DNA of 64,000 nucleotides. Source: Microbacterium saccharophilum. Its GTDB lineage: Bacteria; Actinomycetota; Actinomycetes; Actinomycetales; Microbacteriaceae. Of the stretch, positions 44,838 through 54,356 are shown piece by piece (the stretch's first letter is position 1; each line of letters begins with the position of its first letter). The translations under genes and the position numbers were made by a program. The stretch is from positions 62,001 through 126,000 of the forward strand of contig NZ_BKAH01000004.1 in assembly GCF_007992455.1 (NCBI RefSeq). The letters are read 5' to 3'. Under the pieces are notes generated by a model. The model made no database searches and was not told the origin of the DNA. It saw only the letters and a list, made by a program, of their open reading frames with translations.

Positions 44838-46300
44838 GCTGCCCCTTCCAGGAACGCGATGAGGGAACGGACCGTCGCGCCCGTCGGACCCTTGTCGGTG
44901 GCGCCGTAGCCGCCGCCCTTGTGCATGCCGGCGCCGGCGATGTCCAGGTGCACCCAGGGTATACGCGGCGCGTCGGGCTCGTCCGAGACCGGGCCGACGA
45001 AACGGCGCAGGAACAGCCCGGCGAAGAGCGAGCCGCCCGCGGGGTCGCCGATCTTCGCGTTCTGCAGGTCGGCGATGGGGGAGTCCAGCTCGTCCTCCAT
45101 GTGCGCCGGGAGCGGCAGCTGCCAGGCGAGCTCGCCGGCGCGCTCGGAGGCTGCGAGGTACTCCGCGACCGCGTCGTCCTCGCCCATCACGCCGACCACG
45201 CGGTTGCCGAGCGCGACCGTGATGGCGCCGGTGAGCGTCGCGACGTCGACGATCACGTCGGGGTGCTCACGGCTGGCCGCCACGAGCCCGTCGGCGAGGA
45301 CCAGCCGGCCCTCGGCGTCGGTGTTGAGGACTTCGACGGTCGTGCCGCCGACGGTCGTCAGCACGTCGCCCGGGCGGATGGCCCGGCCCGAGGGCATGTT
45401 GTCGGCGACGCACAGCCAGCCGGTGACGCGCACCGGCAGTGCGAGCGCGGCGGCGGCGCGGACGACGGCGAGGGCCGTCGCGGCGCCGCACATGTCGTAC
45501 TTCATGCCGACCATGGAGGCGGCGGGCTTGAGCGACAGACCGCCGGTGTCGAACGTGATGCCCTTGCCGACGAGGGCCACGTGACGCGCGGCGCCCTCCG
45601 GCGCGTATTCCACGCGCACGAGGCGCGGCGGCCGGTCCGAGCCCTGCCCGACGCCGAGGATGCCGCCGAAGCCCTCCGCCGCGAGACGCTCCTCGTCGAA
45701 GACCTGCACGTCGATGGGGAGTCCCGCCGTCGCCTCGACGGCGCGCTCGGCGAAGTCGGCCGGGCCGAGCCACTCCGCGGGGATGTTCACGAGATCCTTC
45801 ACGAGGGCGACGGCCTCGCCGGTCGCGGTGACCGCGGCCAGCTCGTCGTCGCCGACGGTGGCGGGGGAGTGCACCGTCACGGCGGACGCGCGCGACGCCC
45901 CGGCATCCTTCTTGTAGCCGGCGAAGCGATAGCCGCCGAGGACCGCGCCCTCCGCGGCGGCCCGCCACTGCGCCGGGGCGGCCGGGGCGGCAACCGCGAG
46001 CGTCGCGAAGCCGGTCGTGACCCGGACGGCGGCGCCGATCGCGTCGCGGATCGCCGCGGCATCCCCGGCGGCACCCGTGCCGACGACGATGAGGGGCTTG
46101 GCGGTGGCTTCCGGCGCGTAGACGCGGTGCGTCGCGCCGGCCGCGCCGGTGAAGCCGATGGCCGTCAGCGAGGCGGCCAGTCCCGGCCAGGCGGTCAGCG
46201 CCTGCTCCGCCGCGTCGAGCGGGGGGAGGGCGAGGACGAGCGCCTCCGCGTCGGATTCGTTCAGGGGGGCGGTGCTGTGCGAGAGCGCGGGAAACGGCAT
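44834..46300 (-). CDS. pepA: Leucyl aminopeptidase (M17)
   Basis: Removes N-terminal residues from peptides in the cytoplasm. The 488-residue protein has the M17 signature NTDAEGRLVLADG near residue 328, the metal ligands of VGKGITFDTGGLSLKP near 247 and the Asp/Arg site. The N-terminal domain is shorter in conserved motifs, as usual. The ATG at 46300 sits 7 nt after a TAGGAT box on the complement, which supports a leaderless start; ATG at 46309 would lie inside that box spacing. It overlaps lpdA by four bases. Confidence 0.93.
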   Translation of the reverse strand: MPFPALSHSTAPLNESDAEALVLALPPLDAAEQALTAWPGLAASLTAIGFTGAAGATHRVYAPEATAKPLIVVGTGAAGDAAAIRDAIGAAVRVTTGFATLAVAAPAAPAQWRAAAEGAVLGGYRFAGYKKDAGASRASAVTVHSPATVGDDELAAVTATGEAVALVKDLVNIPAEWLGPADFAERAVEATAGLPIDVQVFDEERLAAEGFGGILGVGQGSDRPPRLVRVEYAPEGAARHVALVGKGITFDTGGLSLKPAASMVGMKYDMCGAATALAVVRAAAALALPVRVTGWLCVADNMPSGRAIRPGDVLTTVGGTTVEVLNTDAEGRLVLADGLVAASREHPDVIVDVATLTGAITVALGNRVVGVMGEDDAVAEYLAASERAGELAWQLPLPAHMEDELDSPIADLQNAKIGDPAGGSLFAGLFLRRFVGPVSDEPDAPRIPWVHLDIAGAGMHKGGGYGATDKGPTGATVRSLIAFLEGAA

Positions 46301-46382
46301 GCGTCCCATCCTAGGTTCGCGTGTTCGCTGTCAGCGGGACGGTCGCGCGACCGCCGCCCACGGCGGCTCGTACAGTTGTCTC

Positions 46383-47309
46383 ATGCCTCCGTCCGGTCCT
46401 CTCTACGAGCGCGTCGTGTCCGCCCCGCCGGTTCCGCCGGGGCTCCCGCTCGTCATCACGCTGACGGGGTTCACGGATGCCGGGGGCGCCGTCGCGCGCG
46501 TCATCGACTACTTCCGCGACGAACTGGACCCCACCCCCGTCGTGGCGTTCTCGGCCGACGTGCTGCTGGACTACCGCGCCCGCCGACCCGTGATCACCTT
46601 CGACACCGATCACCTCACCGACTACCGCCCGGCGCGCCTGGAGCTCTCCCTCGCGCACGACCCCTCGGGCAGCCCCTTCCTGCTGCTCGCCGGCTACGAG
46701 CCCGACTTCGCGTGGGAGGCGTTCGCCGAGACCGTCGTGGGCCTGGCGGAGGGACTGCAGGTCGCGACCGTCACGTGGGTCCACGCCATCCCGATGCCGG
46801 TGCCGCACACCCGCCCGATCGGGACCACCGTCAGCGGAACCCGCACGGACCTCACGCACGCGCACTCCGTGTGGCAGCCGCGGACGCAGGTCCCCGCCTC
46901 CATCGGGCACCTGCTCGAGCACCGCTTCGCCCAGGCCGGCGCCGAGGTCGCGGGTTTCGTCCTGCTGGTCCCGCACTACCTCGGCGACACCGACTACCCG
47001 GCGGCCGCGATCGCGGCGCTGGACAGCCTCACGGTCGCGACCGGACTCGTCTTCTCCAGCGACGACCTCCGTGAGGAGAACCGCGTCTACCTCGAGAAGG
47101 TGGACGATCAGGTGGAGGGCAGCCCCGAGCTGACGACGATGCTGCACAACCTCGAAGAGCGCTACGACTCCTACATGGCAGGCTCCACCCTCGGGCAGCC
47201 GATCATCCACGCGGGCGACCTGCCCAGCGCCGACGAGATCGCCGCCGAGCTCGAACGGTTCCTGGCTACGCGGCCGCCCGGAGACGACGACAAGCGGATG
47301 CGCCACTGA
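46383..47309 (+). CDS. PAC2 family protein
   Basis: A 308-residue soluble protein of the PAC2 (proteasome-assembly-chaperone-like) family: LVITLTGFTDAGGAVARVIDY near residue 22, RPVITFDTDHLTDYR near 67, and a C-terminal helical part (TTMLHNLEERYDSYM). Related actinobacterial proteins include carboxylate-amine-ligase-linked ones; function is not established. The ATG at 46383 follows TACAGT (46371-46376) by exactly 6 nt, suggesting a leaderless mRNA. It is divergent from pepA. Confidence 0.88.
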   Translation: MPPSGPLYERVVSAPPVPPGLPLVITLTGFTDAGGAVARVIDYFRDELDPTPVVAFSADVLLDYRARRPVITFDTDHLTDYRPARLELSLAHDPSGSPFLLLAGYEPDFAWEAFAETVVGLAEGLQVATVTWVHAIPMPVPHTRPIGTTVSGTRTDLTHAHSVWQPRTQVPASIGHLLEHRFAQAGAEVAGFVLLVPHYLGDTDYPAAAIAALDSLTVATGLVFSSDDLREENRVYLEKVDDQVEGSPELTTMLHNLEERYDSYMAGSTLGQPIIHAGDLPSADEIAAELERFLATRPPGDDDKRMRH

Positions 47310-47523
47310 CGGAATGTCCCTGCCCGCGGGGGCGTTGGTCTCTATGACGCGGAACCGCCGCGCGGCGCACGGCCGCACCGGCATCCGACGCGACATGTGA
47401 GACAATGGACCATCTGACCCGTTGTCGACACCGGCGCGGCGCCTGACGGCGCAGCCCGGGGACTTGACAAGGGTCTTACTAGTGTCCGAAACCCCGGCGG
47501 TCTCCGTCGGTGAAAGGCAAGAC

Positions 47524-48894
47524 GTGACGTCAGGCACGAAGAGCACCCGCACACCCGCCGAGGACACCACCGAGGCGACGACGCCGGCTGCGAAGGCGCC
47601 GGCCAAGAAGGCGCCGGCGAAGGCCGCCCCGAAGACCACCGCGGCGAAGACTCCCGCCGCGAAGACCCCCGCCGCGAAGAAGCCGGCTGCCGCCAAGGCC
47701 GCCCCGGCGAAGGCACGCACCTCCAAGGCGAAGGCCACGGAGGAGGACGAGGAGATCGAAGACGAGGTCGTCCTCGACGACGTCGAGGTCGACGACACCG
47801 ACGACGCGGACGACGCCGCCCCGAAGAAGGACGCCGTCAAGGCGGCCGACGAGGACGAGGAAGAGGACGACGAGGAGACGGTGAAGCCCGCCTTCTCCGA
47901 GCCGCTGCCCACGGGCGCGATCGTCATCTCCTCCAGCGACGAGGACGACGTCCCGGTCTACTCCACGCAGATCACCGGCGCGACGGCCGACCCCGTCAAG
48001 GACTATCTGAAGCAGATCGGCAAGGTCCCCCTGCTGAACGCGGCCGAAGAGGTCGAGCTCGCGATGCGCATCGAGGCGGGCCTGTTCGCGGAGGAGAAGC
48101 TGTCGCACATGACGGCGGCCGAGAAGTCCAAGCAGCTGGGCCTGGACCTCCAGTGGGTCGCCCGCGACGGCCAGCGCGCGAAGAGCCACCTGCTCGGCGC
48201 CAACCTGCGCCTCGTGGTCTCCCTCGCCAAGCGCTACACCGGCCGCGGCATGCAGTTCCTGGATCTCATCCAGGAGGGCAACCTGGGCCTCATCCGCGCG
48301 GTCGAGAAGTTCGACTACACGAAGGGCTTCAAGTTCTCCACGTACGCCACGTGGTGGATCCGCCAGGCGATCACTCGCGCGATGGCCGACCAGGCCCGCA
48401 CGATCCGCATCCCCGTCCACATGGTCGAGGTCATCAACAAGCTCGCCCGCGTGCAGCGTCAGATGCTCCAGGACCTGGGCCGCGAGCCCACCCCGGAGGA
48501 GCTGTCCCGCGAACTGGACATGACGCCCGAGAAGGTCGTCGAGGTCCAGAAGTACGGCCGCGAGCCCATCTCCCTGCACACGCCCCTCGGCGAGGACGGC
48601 GACAGCGAGTTCGGCGACCTCATCGAGGACACCGAAGCGGTCGTGCCGGCCGACGCCGTCGGCTTCACGATGCTGCAGCGCCAGCTCGAGTCGCTCCTGG
48701 ACTCCCTCTCCGAGCGCGAGGCGGGCGTCATCCGCATGCGCTTCGGTCTCGGCGACGGTCAGCCCAAGACGCTCGACCAGATCGGCGACACGTTCGGCGT
48801 GACCCGCGAGCGGATCCGCCAGATCGAGTCCAAGACGATGGCGAAGCTGCGCCACCCGTCGCGTTCGCAGTCGCTGCGGGACTACCTCGAATGA
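47524..48894 (+). CDS. sigA: Principal RNA polymerase sigma factor (SigA/RpoD)
   Basis: The housekeeping sigma factor, 456 residues from GTG 47524 (AAAGG about 6 nt upstream). The N-terminus is unusual in charge: residues 21-71 are Lys/Ala/Pro-rich, residues 73-118 strongly acidic. Region 1.2 begins near 157 ([16 protein letters not shown]), region 2 has [17 protein letters not shown] and the -10 reading [13 protein letters not shown], and region 4 ends with [15 protein letters not shown]. It overlaps the following CofE-like gene by ATGA. Upstream in-frame starts cannot be ruled out. Confidence 0.93.
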   Translation: MTSGTKSTRTPAEDTTEATTPAAKAPAKKAPAKAAPKTTAAKTPAAKTPAAKKPAAAKAAPAKARTSKAKATEEDEEIEDEVVLDDVEVDDTDDADDAAPKKDAVKAADEDEEEDDEETVKPAFSEPLPTGAIVISSSDEDDVPVYSTQITGATADPVKDYLKQIGKVPLLNAAEEVELAMRIEAGLFAEEKLSHMTAAEKSKQLGLDLQWVARDGQRAKSHLLGANLRLVVSLAKRYTGRGMQFLDLIQEGNLGLIRAVEKFDYTKGFKFSTYATWWIRQAITRAMADQARTIRIPVHMVEVINKLARVQRQMLQDLGREPTPEELSRELDMTPEKVVEVQKYGREPISLHTPLGEDGDSEFGDLIEDTEAVVPADAVGFTMLQRQLESLLDSLSEREAGVIRMRFGLGDGQPKTLDQIGDTFGVTRERIRQIESKTMAKLRHPSRSQSLRDYLE

Positions 48895-49589
48895 CCGCGG
48901 CGGCCAACGAGGGCAAGGCCCTCGAGGTCGCCGTGGACGGCGTCTCGTACGCGCGCATCCCGATCCGGACGCGCGTCGTGATGCCCGGCGACGACCTCGA
49001 CGCCTTCGTGGCGGAGTACGCGACGCCGACGGTGCAGCCCGGCGACATCCTGTTCGTGACGGAGAAGATCGTCGCGATCACGCAGGGGCGATCGTTCCGC
49101 CTGGATGAGATCACCCCGCGCCCGCTCGCGCGCCTGCTCTCGAAGTACGTGGTGCGCACGCCCTACGGGATCGGCCTCGGCATGCCCGAGACGATGGAGA
49201 TGGCGCTCCGGGAGTGCGGGACGCCCCGCATCCTGTTCGCCGCGGCCGTCAGCGCCGTCACGAAGCTGTTCGGTCGGCGCGGCGACTTCTACCGCATCGC
49301 GGGCGACAAGGCCCGCGCGATCGACGGGCCGACGAGCGGCACCATCCCCCCGTACAACCAGGCCGTCGTCCTCGGGCCGGACAAGCCCGATGAGGTCGCC
49401 GCGCGCCTGAAGTCCCTGCTGGGCTCGGCCCTGGAGGTCGCGGTCGTCGACATCAACGACATCGGCGGCAACATCCTCGGCTCGACGCTGGACAAGGCGG
49501 GGGAGCAGCGGCTCGTCCGCATCCTCGGCGACAACCCGCTCGGGCAGGGACACCAGTCCACGCCTCTGGGCGTCATCCGCAAGGCCTGA
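48891..49589 (+). CDS. CofE-like ligase (F420-0:gamma-glutamyl ligase family)
   Basis: A 232-residue protein of the F420_ligase family. Typical motifs are [18 protein letters not shown] near residue 50, the [14 protein letters not shown] region near 95 and [14 protein letters not shown] near 185. True CofE adds glutamate to the F420 precursor with GTP, but none of the other F420 genes (cofC, cofD/fbiA, fbiC) is in the window, and similar proteins occur outside F420 producers. It overlaps sigA by ATGA, and one base separates it from the first ATP-grasp gene. An amide-forming ligase for another acceptor is a reasonable inference. Confidence 0.82.
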   Translation: MTAAANEGKALEVAVDGVSYARIPIRTRVVMPGDDLDAFVAEYATPTVQPGDILFVTEKIVAITQGRSFRLDEITPRPLARLLSKYVVRTPYGIGLGMPETMEMALRECGTPRILFAAAVSAVTKLFGRRGDFYRIAGDKARAIDGPTSGTIPPYNQAVVLGPDKPDEVAARLKSLLGSALEVAVVDINDIGGNILGSTLDKAGEQRLVRILGDNPLGQGHQSTPLGVIRKA

Positions 49590-49590
49590 C

Positions 49591-50613
49591 ATGGGAGCGG
49601 TGAACCGTCTCTATCGACGTGCGCGCTTCTTCGTGCGCCGCATCGTCTCCTTCGACCGGGAGCGCGTGCTGCAGTTCGCGCGCCAGTCGGCGAAGCTGTC
49701 GAAGGCGCCGGTGTGGTGGGTCGCCCTCGACATGGCCTGGTGCGCCGTCCGCTACGAGACGACGTTCGAGAACTACTCGGAGTGGGACTTCCGCATCCTC
49801 CGGGGCCGTGAGCGTCGCACCTACATGACCGACCCGAAGTCGTTTCACCTCTCCCGCAAGCTCAACGACAACACGCAGCGCGCGATCTTCGACGACAAGC
49901 TGGAGTTCGCGGCCCGCTTCGGCGACGAGCTCGGCCGGGACTGGCTCGATGTGGCGAAGACCGACGTCGAGCAGCTCGCGCAGTTCGTCCGCCGCTTCGA
50001 CCGCATCATCACGAAGAACCCGGGCGGCGTGGGCGGCAACGGCATCACGATGCGCGCCGCCGCCGACATCCACGACGTCGCGGCACTCCGTGCCGAGCTC
50101 ATCGCCTCCGGCCAGACGCTCGTCGAAGAGGTGCTCGTGCAGCACCCGGAGATGGCCCGGCTTTACCCCGGGAGCGTCAACTCGCTGCGTATGGTGACCT
50201 ACCTCGACCCGGACGGCGACGTGCATCTGCTGGCCGCGGTGCTGAAGGTCGGCAACGGCGGCGTCATCGACAACTTCAGCAACGGCGGCATGTACACGAT
50301 GCTCGACGAGGCGGGGCGCGCGCTGCACGCCGCGAGCGACGAGGAGGGCCGGCCGTTCGAGACGCACCCCATCACGGGCGTCGAGATCACCGGCTATCAG
50401 GTGCCGCTGTATCCGGAGATCCTCGAGCTCGTCGACCGCCTGGCGCGTCGGGTGCCCGCGCTGCCGTACATCGGCTGGGACATCGCGATCACACCGGAGC
50501 GTCCCGTCGTCATCGAGGGCAACCACAACACCGGCGTCTTCCAGTCGAAGCCGTCGGTCTCCGGCATCCGTCAGGGCCTGCTGCCGCGCTACCGCGCTGC
50601 GATGCGGTTCTGA
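49591..50613 (+). CDS. ATP-grasp enzyme, sugar-transfer-associated type (copy 1)
   Basis: A 340-residue ATP-grasp ligase. Visible elements are the lysine strand IITKNPGGVGGNGI near residue 140, the purine-side VEEVLVQHPEM near 175, VNSLRMVTYL, and the metal-binding glutamate/asparagine of VVIEGNHNTG near residues 308-313. The basic N-terminus (LYRRARFFVRR) could lie on the membrane surface. It fits the ATPgrasp_ST family, whose substrates are mostly unknown. It follows the CofE-like gene with a 1-nt gap and is clearly homologous to the next gene. Confidence 0.82.
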   Translation: MGAVNRLYRRARFFVRRIVSFDRERVLQFARQSAKLSKAPVWWVALDMAWCAVRYETTFENYSEWDFRILRGRERRTYMTDPKSFHLSRKLNDNTQRAIFDDKLEFAARFGDELGRDWLDVAKTDVEQLAQFVRRFDRIITKNPGGVGGNGITMRAAADIHDVAALRAELIASGQTLVEEVLVQHPEMARLYPGSVNSLRMVTYLDPDGDVHLLAAVLKVGNGGVIDNFSNGGMYTMLDEAGRALHAASDEEGRPFETHPITGVEITGYQVPLYPEILELVDRLARRVPALPYIGWDIAITPERPVVIEGNHNTGVFQSKPSVSGIRQGLLPRYRAAMRF

Positions 50614-50640
50614 CGTCCAACGACGGTTAGGGTCGAATCC

Positions 50641-51654
50641 ATGGGTCAGGGTCGTGTGCGTCTCGGGTATCTCCTCAACCGGGCCCGCAACATCCGGCCG
50701 GGGAACCTCGTCGAGTTCGCCCGCCAGACGCAGAAGGTCTCCACGGCCCCGCTGCCCGTCATCATCGCGGACATGCTGTGGTGCTCGGTGAAGTACGACA
50801 TGGGGTTCCGCGACTACGCCGTGTGGGACATCCGGCTCCTGAACGCGAAGGAGCGCGCCACCTGGATGACGCACCCCAAGTCGTTCCGGGTGACGCGGAT
50901 GTACAACACGCCGGAGGGGCGCGCGAAGCTCGAGGACAAGCGGCGCTTCGCCCGCGAGTACGCCGATCTTCTGGGCCGGGAGTCCATCGACCTGCGCGAT
51001 GTCGACGACACGGAGCTGGCGGCCTTCCTGGCCCGGCACCCCAAGGTCCTCGCGAAGCCGAACGACGGGCACGGCGGCGGCGGCATCGACCTGCATGAGA
51101 CCGGGCCGGGCACCGACCCGGCCGCATTCCGCGCCGAGGTCACCGGCAAGGGGCAGACGATGATCGACGAGTTCATCGTCCAGCATCCCGACATGTCGGC
51201 GCTCTACCCGGACAGCGTCAACACCGTCCGGCTCATCACGTTCCTCGACAAGGCCGGCGTCGTGCACCTGCTGGCGGCGGTGCTGCGCATCGGAAACGGC
51301 GCGGTCATCGACAACTTCGCCTCCGGCGGCATGTTCACGATGCTCGACGAGTACGGCGTCGCCCTGTACCCGGGCGTCGACAAGAACAGCAACGTCTACC
51401 CCGAGCATCCCGTCACGCACACGCCGATCGTCGGCTTCCAGGTCCCGCTGTACGACCAGGTGGTGGAGCTCGCGTTCGCGCTCGCCCGCCGTACCCCGGA
51501 AGCGCCGTACGTCGGCTGGGACCTCGCGATCACCCCGAGCGGCCCCGTCGTCATCGAGGGCAACCACAACTCCAGCGTGTTCCAGCCGAAGCCGTCCGCC
51601 TCCGGCGTCCGCACGGGCCTCCTGCCCGTCTACCGCGCCGCGATCGGGTTCTGA
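50641..51654 (+). CDS. ATP-grasp enzyme, sugar-transfer-associated type (copy 2)
   Basis: A 337-residue paralogue of the preceding protein over its whole length. The lysine loop is VLAKPNDGHGGGGI near residue 137, followed by IDEFIVQHPDM near 175, VNTVRLITFL, and VVIEGNHNSS near residues 305-310. Both copies keep the ATP-grasp residues, so both may be active with different acceptors. A TAGGGT box (50628-50633) lies 7 nt before the ATG, giving this copy its own possible leaderless promoter. A long imperfect hairpin and a terminator follow. Confidence 0.82.
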   Translation: MGQGRVRLGYLLNRARNIRPGNLVEFARQTQKVSTAPLPVIIADMLWCSVKYDMGFRDYAVWDIRLLNAKERATWMTHPKSFRVTRMYNTPEGRAKLEDKRRFAREYADLLGRESIDLRDVDDTELAAFLARHPKVLAKPNDGHGGGGIDLHETGPGTDPAAFRAEVTGKGQTMIDEFIVQHPDMSALYPDSVNTVRLITFLDKAGVVHLLAAVLRIGNGAVIDNFASGGMFTMLDEYGVALYPGVDKNSNVYPEHPVTHTPIVGFQVPLYDQVVELAFALARRTPEAPYVGWDLAITPSGPVVIEGNHNSSVFQPKPSASGVRTGLLPVYRAAIGF

Positions 51655-51687
51655 GCGGCGCTCCGGCTCGCCGGCAGGCTGCCCGGC

Positions 51688-51752
51688 TCAGGCGATCGGC
51701 CGGGGTCAGGCCGGTGCCTGCAGAATCCGCCTGACGCCGGCTGATCGCCTGA
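51688..51752. repeat. Long nested inverted repeat after the ATP-grasp pair
   Basis: TCAGGCGATCGGCCGG (51688-51703) is inverted at 51737-51752 with one mismatch. Inside it a second TCAGGC (51706-51711) pairs with GCCTGA (51729-51734). Together they can form one long stem of about 65 nt or two alternative ones. It lies 34 bp after the stop and before a clear terminator, so it may be an extra terminator or a short intergenic repeat. Confidence 0.55.
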
Positions 51753-51807
51753 CTGCGGCGGCCGAGTGCCCGCCGGATGCGGGGGATGCCGCGGGCCGGG
51801 GAACGAC

Positions 51808-51841
51808 GAAGCGCCGAGGGGCTGGGCCGCCTCGGCGCTTC
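51808..51841. terminator. Bidirectional terminator between ATP-grasp copy 2 and the DUF7455 gene
   Basis: GAAGCGCCGAGG (51808-51819) pairs perfectly over 12 bp with CCTCGGCGCTTC (51830-51841) around a 10-nt loop. It lies between two converging genes. Confidence 0.85.
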
Positions 51842-51859
51842 GGTGATCGTGGGTGGGCG

Positions 51860-52081
51860 TCAGACCGCTTCGGTCAGACGGGCCGTCTCGTCGTGCCACG
51901 ACGTGGCGATGGAGCGCAGCTTCTCCTCGTACTTGCGGCCGTGGTGCGCGCAGAACAGGAGTTCGCTGCCGTTGACCTCGGCGGCGATGTAGGCCTGTGC
52001 GCCGCAGGAGTCGCAGCGGTCGGCGGCGCTCAGGCGGTACTCGAGGACGGCGGGGGACTCTGTGGTGGTCGACATGCTCAT
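51860..52081 (-). CDS. Small zinc-binding protein (DUF7455 type)
   Basis: A 73-residue protein with a compact Cys/His set: CDSC near residue 21 and CAHHG near residue 43, which could hold one zinc ion. The remainder is helical (YEEKLRSIATSWHDETARL). It matches a short conserved actinobacterial family of unknown function. The ATG at 52081 has GAGGAGG about 8 nt upstream on the complement; further in-frame starts upstream lack such a site. It stands divergent from parE. Confidence 0.85.
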   Translation of the reverse strand: MSMSTTTESPAVLEYRLSAADRCDSCGAQAYIAAEVNGSELLFCAHHGRKYEEKLRSIATSWHDETARLTEAV

Positions 52082-52274
52082 TCTGGGTGCCTCCTCGTTG
52101 ACGTCAAGATCCGGTCCGGTCATGAAATACAACCACGCGGATGTTTCGAGAATGCCGCGATCCGGTCACATTTCGCTGTGCGCGTACCGTGAGTCGCGCC
52201 GCGGGGCGGGAACCGGCCCGATGGCGCGTGTGTCTGCGGGGCCGGGGGACCGGCCCCGGATACGCTAGAGGATT

Positions 52275-54347
52275 GTGACAGCCGAGTATTCCGCCCATCA
52301 CCTCCAGGTGCTCGAAGGGCTCGAGGCCGTCCGCAAGCGCCCCGGCATGTACATCGGATCGACGGATTCGCGTGGTCTCATGCATTGCGTCTGGGAGATC
52401 ATCGACAACTCCGTCGACGAGGCCCTGGGTGGCCACGGCTCGCGCATCGACATCCTCCTGCATGCCGACGGGAGCGTCGAGGTCCGCGACCGCGCCCGCG
52501 GCATCCCCGTCGACGTCGAGCCGCGCACCGGTCTCAGCGGCGTCGAGGTCGTCTTCACGAAGCTGCACGCCGGCGGCAAGTTCGGCGGCGGCTCGTACGG
52601 CTCCTCCGGCGGGCTGCACGGCGTCGGCGCATCGGTCGTCAACGCCCTCTCCGAGCGTCTCGACGTCGAGGTCGACCGCGGCGGGAAGACGTGGGCCATG
52701 TCGTTCCACCGCGGCGAGCCGGGCCTGTTCGCCGGTGACGCGCCGGACTCGCCGTTCACCCCGTTCGAGAAGTCGTCCGACCTGCGCGTCGTCGGCAAGG
52801 TCGCCAAGGGCGTCACCGGCACCCGCATCCGGTATTGGGCCGACCGGCAGATCTTCACGAAGGATGCCAGCTTCCACCTCGATGAGCTCGTCCAGCGCGC
52901 ACGGCAGACGGCGTTCCTCGTGCCGGGCCTGGAGATCGTCATCGCCGACGAGCGCGGCCCCGAGCGCGTGGAGACGAGTTACCGCTTCGACGGCGGCATC
53001 TCGGAGTTCGCCGACTTCCTCGCCCCCGACTCCGGCCTCACCGACACGTGGCGTCTGACGGGCTCGGGCACCTTCACCGAGACCGTGCCCGTGCTGCAGC
53101 CGACGGGGGCCATGGTCCCCACCGACGTCGAGCGCGAATGCCAGGTCGACATCGCCCTGCGCTGGGGGACCGGCTACGAGACGACGAGTCGCTCATTCGC
53201 GAACATCATCTCCACGCCGAAGGGCGGCACCCACCAGCAGGGCTTCGAGCAGGGTCTCATGAAGGTCGTGCGCGGGCAGATCGATCAGAACGCGCGCAAG
53301 CTCAAGGTCGGCGCGAACGAGAAGATCGAGAAGGACGACATCCTCGCCGGTCTCACCTGCGTCCTGACCGTGCGCCTGCCCGAACCGCAGTTCGAGGGGC
53401 AGACGAAGGAGATCCTCGGCACGCCCGCCGTCCGCAACATCGTCGCGAACGTCGTCCAGCGCGAGCTCACCGCACGTTTCACCTCGTCCAAGCGCGACGA
53501 CAAGGCCCAGACCGCGCTGCTCCTGGACAAGGTCGTCGCGGAGATGAAGGCGCGCATCTCGGCGCGCACGCACAAGGAGACCCAGCGGCGGAAGAACGCA
53601 CTGGAGTCCTCTTCGCTGCCGGCGAAGCTCGCCGACTGCCGTACGAACGACGTCGCCCAGTCCGAGCTGTTCATCGTCGAGGGTGACTCGGCGCTGGGCA
53701 CCGCCAAGCACGCCCGCAACAGCGAGTACCAGGCGCTGCTGCCCATCCGGGGCAAGATCCTCAACGTGCAGAAGGCGTCGGTGAGCGACATGCTCTCCAA
53801 CGCGGAGTGCGCGGCCATCATCCAGGTGATCGGCGCCGGGTCCGGCCGCTCCTTCGACCTGTCGGCGGCGCGGTACGGGAAGATCATCCTGATGAGCGAC
53901 GCCGACGTCGACGGCGCCCACATCCGCACGCTGCTGCTGACCCTCTTCTTCCGGTACATGCGTCCGCTCATCGAGGAAGGGCACGTGTATGCCGCGGTTC
54001 CGCCGCTGCACCGGGTGATCGTGGTGAACCCCGGCTCCAAGCCCAACGACACGGTCTACACCTACTCCGAGCAGGAGCTGCACACGCTGCTGGCCAAGCT
54101 GCAGAAGTCGGGCAAGCGCTGGCAGGAGCCCGTGCAGCGTTACAAGGGCCTCGGCGAGATGGATGCCGATCAGCTGGCCACGACGACGATGGACCGCGCC
54201 GGGCGCACCCTCCGCCGCGTCCGCGTCCAGGATGCCGAGGCCGCGGCGCACGTGTTCGAGCTGCTGATGGGCAGCGACGTGGCCCCGCGCCGCGACTTCA
54301 TCGTCTCCTCGAGCGACCGCCTGAACCGCGAGGCCATCGACGCCTGA
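52275..54347 (+). CDS. parE: DNA topoisomerase IV subunit B
   Basis: ATPase subunit of a type IIA topoisomerase that unlinks replicated chromosomes. The 690-residue protein has the GHKL site (EIIDNSVDEA near residue 42, GGLHGVGASVVNALS near 114), the switch lysine loop, and a TOPRIM domain with IVEGDSALG near 470 and MSDADVDGAHIRTLL near 545. The partner parC is only 0.5 kb away, which favours ParE over GyrB; the main gyrase pair would be expected near the origin. GTG at 52275 follows TACGCT (52261-52266) by 8 nt. Confidence 0.92.
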   Translation: MTAEYSAHHLQVLEGLEAVRKRPGMYIGSTDSRGLMHCVWEIIDNSVDEALGGHGSRIDILLHADGSVEVRDRARGIPVDVEPRTGLSGVEVVFTKLHAGGKFGGGSYGSSGGLHGVGASVVNALSERLDVEVDRGGKTWAMSFHRGEPGLFAGDAPDSPFTPFEKSSDLRVVGKVAKGVTGTRIRYWADRQIFTKDASFHLDELVQRARQTAFLVPGLEIVIADERGPERVETSYRFDGGISEFADFLAPDSGLTDTWRLTGSGTFTETVPVLQPTGAMVPTDVERECQVDIALRWGTGYETTSRSFANIISTPKGGTHQQGFEQGLMKVVRGQIDQNARKLKVGANEKIEKDDILAGLTCVLTVRLPEPQFEGQTKEILGTPAVRNIVANVVQRELTARFTSSKRDDKAQTALLLDKVVAEMKARISARTHKETQRRKNALESSSLPAKLADCRTNDVAQSELFIVEGDSALGTAKHARNSEYQALLPIRGKILNVQKASVSDMLSNAECAAIIQVIGAGSGRSFDLSAARYGKIILMSDADVDGAHIRTLLLTLFFRYMRPLIEEGHVYAAVPPLHRVIVVNPGSKPNDTVYTYSEQELHTLLAKLQKSGKRWQEPVQRYKGLGEMDADQLATTTMDRAGRTLRRVRVQDAEAAAHVFELLMGSDVAPRRDFIVSSSDRLNREAIDA

Positions 54348-54356
54348 CGCGAGGAC

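Noticed and set aside
48891..49589. Reading the CofE-like gene as proof of F420 biosynthesis
   Set aside because: The family includes enzymes with other substrates, and no other F420 gene is in the window.
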